Shown here: positions 62,725-64,000 of the stretch, piece by piece
Layout: every line of letters starts with the position of its first letter
Numbering within the stretch: position 1 is the first letter of the stretch
Origin: Mycolicibacterium sp. lyk4-40-TYG-92
Lineage (GTDB): Bacteria > Actinomycetota > Actinomycetes > Mycobacteriales > Mycobacteriaceae
DNA length: 64,000 nt
Assembly: GCF_030209435.1 (NCBI RefSeq)
Contig: NZ_JARVRX010000027.1
Location: forward strand, 1 to 64,000
Reading direction: 5' to 3'
Notes under the pieces: model-generated
The model's database searches: none
Told to the model about the DNA's origin: nothing
Seen by the model: only the letters and a program-made list of their open reading frames with translations
Position numbers and translations under genes: made by a program

Positions 62725-63670
62725 CGCGGGACCCCGGCATAGCACACCACGTTTTCCGGGAGGTGATATCGACGAGCCGCTGCCGGAGCCAGCGATGGCT
62801 GGGGTCGTCGTCGTTCCGGGCTGCCCAGACCATGGCCTCGACCATCGGCTCCAGCGCCATGGGTGGCGTGAGCAACCTCAACCGCGCGCCCTCCGCCACC
62901 GTCGACGCCAGGCTGGCGGGAAGGATGGTGACGAGCGATGTGTCGCGCAGCAGGAAGGGAGCAAGGCCGAAACCCGTCGTCACCTCCAAGCGCCGCGGAA
63001 TCCCGAGTCGGTCCAGTTGCGTCTCGACGAGCGTAGGGGAATGTCCGTTGCTGCTCGCGAGATAGGGCAGCGACGAAAACTGTTCGATCGTGATCTCGCT
63101 CGAGACCAGCGGGTTGGCCGCATCGACGGCCACGACGTAGGGGTCGCTGTACAGCGTCTGGTAACCGAAGAGATCGGTGATCGAGTCCAGGGATAGCGGA
63201 ACGATCGTCAGATCCACGGTGTCGGCTGTCATGTCGTCTAGAAAGGTGGCAGAAACCGGCTGGATGTGCAGCTCGACGTGCGGCGCTGCATTCCGCAGCT
63301 CGACCAGTAACGGCTGGAGCACGGCCAAGGCAGCGTACTCGCTCGCCATCACGGTGAAGCTGCGATGGTCCCGTCCAGGGTCGAAGTCGGGCGGTTCGGT
63401 CAGAATCGAATTGAACCGACTCAGTACCTCTCGAATCGGAACTACGAGTGCCTCCGCCAGCGGAGTCGGGAACATCATCCGGCCCCGGCGCTCGAGCACC
63501 GGATCGTTGAGCAACGCCCGCAATCTCGACAAAGTCGAACTCATCGCCGACTGTCCAATAGAAAGTTTGCGCGCAGCTGCCGTCACATTCTGCTCGGCCA
63601 TGAGCACGTCGAACGCCACGAGCAGGTTCAGATCGACCTGCCGAAGATCCATGGGCTGATGGTAGGCCAT
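62717..63670 (-). CDS. LysR-family transcriptional regulator
   Basis: A 317-residue LTTR: VDLNLLVAFDVLM, HTH (VTAAARKLSIGQSAMSSTLSRLR) and effector domain. Starts three bases from the conserved 15-mer at 63674-63688, and is divergent from the VOC gene at 63793. The two LysR genes overlap by about eight bases, so they are co-transcribed. Confidence 0.93.
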   Translation of the reverse strand: MAYHQPMDLRQVDLNLLVAFDVLMAEQNVTAAARKLSIGQSAMSSTLSRLRALLNDPVLERRGRMMFPTPLAEALVVPIREVLSRFNSILTEPPDFDPGRDHRSFTVMASEYAALAVLQPLLVELRNAAPHVELHIQPVSATFLDDMTADTVDLTIVPLSLDSITDLFGYQTLYSDPYVVAVDAANPLVSSEITIEQFSSLPYLASSNGHSPTLVETQLDRLGIPRRLEVTTGFGLAPFLLRDTSLVTILPASLASTVAEGARLRLLTPPMALEPMVEAMVWAARNDDDPSHRWLRQRLVDITSRKTWCAMPGSRGE

Positions 63671-63673
63671 CGA

Positions 63674-63688
63674 ATTGATTTCGTCGAT
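63674..63688. promoter_or_regulatory. Candidate LysR-type box
   Basis: ATTGATTTCGTCGAT directly before the LysR gene (start 63670) and 105 bases before the divergent VOC gene. Same 15-mer as at 61586. Autoregulation and control of the divergent gene is the usual LTTR scheme. Confidence 0.5.
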
Positions 63689-63792
63689 GGCGAAGCATCG
63701 TCAAACATTGTTGGTGCCGCGTGATTGGCGCCACTACCGTTGGTTCAGCAGCGTCCGTCCCGGGATGCAGTAAAGAGGTGGGGAGTTCACCG

Positions 63793-64000
63793 ATGACTTC
63801 TGGATTCAGTCCGATCACGCATTTGCGGCATGTCGGTCTTGCTGTGCCTAACTATGACCAGGCTGTGGAGTTCTATACGAAGGTGTGGGGCCTACTGCCG
63901 ATAGCGAGCGATTCTGGGGTGACTTTCTTCGGCACGCCCGCTGATCCAGAGCACTACATCCTGCGCATACGAGAGGACCGCCTGAAGCGTCTCGACCTGA
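63793..64000 (+). CDS. VOC-family protein, probable extradiol dioxygenase (partial, runs off window)
   Basis: 69 residues are visible: ATG 63793, then ITHLRHVGLAVPNYDQAVEFY, a classic vicinal-oxygen-chelate start with a metal His, and FFGTPADPEHYILRIRED. Length and the rest of the metal ligands lie outside the window. In this cluster the most likely role is ring cleavage of the catechol-type product. Confidence 0.8.
   Translation, partial: MTSGFSPITHLRHVGLAVPNYDQAVEFYTKVWGLLPIASDSGVTFFGTPADPEHYILRIREDRLKRLDL

Noticed and set aside
62721-63818. 365-codon minus-strand frame over the second LysR gene
   Set aside because: Same strand but other frame than the LysR gene; Arg-rich, no motif.

Overview
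The window reads as chromosomal DNA of a fast-growing environmental mycobacterium (Mycolicibacterium-like). It is GC-rich and many genes use GTG or TTG starts. It carries a complete mce/yrbE operon with Mce-associated proteins. The block from the CBS-domain gene through rpsT, holA and comEC-comEA keeps the order I recall for M. tuberculosis Rv2406c-Rv2415c. No tRNA, rRNA or CRISPR array was seen.

Layout. (1) 1-14042 is core mycobacterial DNA: GNAT acetyltransferase, CBS protein, the transglutaminase / alpha-E / circularly permuted ATP-grasp operon, rpsT with a strong terminator, holA, a GlnA3-type glutamine synthetase, and comEC-comEA. A three-gene accessory module (6585-8803: secreted HNH-like protein, SUKH-like partner, membrane protein) sits between holA and glnA. 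(2) 14113-34595 is catabolic cluster 1. A minus-strand acyl-CoA set (FadD, acyl-CoA dehydrogenase, enoyl-CoA hydratase, SCP2-type thiolase, saccharopine-dehydrogenase-like reductase) is followed by three regulators (AraC, XRE-cupin, IclR). Then comes a divergent hca/mhp-like arrangement: Rieske dioxygenase alpha, Rieske ferredoxin, ferredoxin reductase, beta subunit, C-C hydrolase and cis-diol dehydrogenase on minus; an oxidoreductase, MhpB, MhpD, MhpF and MhpE types and an SDR on plus. Together these could take a phenylpropanoid-like aromatic through dihydroxylation, ring opening, hydrolysis and meta-cleavage to pyruvate and acetyl-CoA. (3) 35009-47163 has two small secreted proteins and then, on minus, yrbEA-yrbEB-mceABCDEF, a small coupled ORF and two Mce-associated proteins, forming an envelope lipid/hydrophobic-substrate importer. 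(4) 49058-64000 is catabolic cluster 2. It has a second Rieske dioxygenase with a [3Fe-4S]-type ferredoxin, a reductase, a BphB-like dehydrogenase, a DHPON-hydrolase-like enzyme, a cyclase-family hydrolase and an FAH-family enzyme on minus. On plus are an ornithine-cyclodeaminase-like protein, an aldehyde dehydrogenase and a hydratase-aldolase-like enzyme. An IS1380-type remnant, a SnoaL-like gene, two tandem LysR paralogues and the start of a VOC (extradiol dioxygenase-like) gene that runs off the window follow.

How it fits together. Two complete ring-hydroxylating systems with different electron-transfer chains flank one Mce importer, which suggests an uptake-and-degradation region for aromatic or otherwise hydrophobic compounds. 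The substrate of neither cluster can be fixed from sequence alone. The most noteworthy observations are the HNH/SUKH-like module, the repeated LysR-type 15-mer in cluster 2, a 131-136 bp direct repeat flanking the IS-remnant/SnoaL segment, and a small ORF joined by start/stop overlaps to mceF and the first Mce-associated gene.
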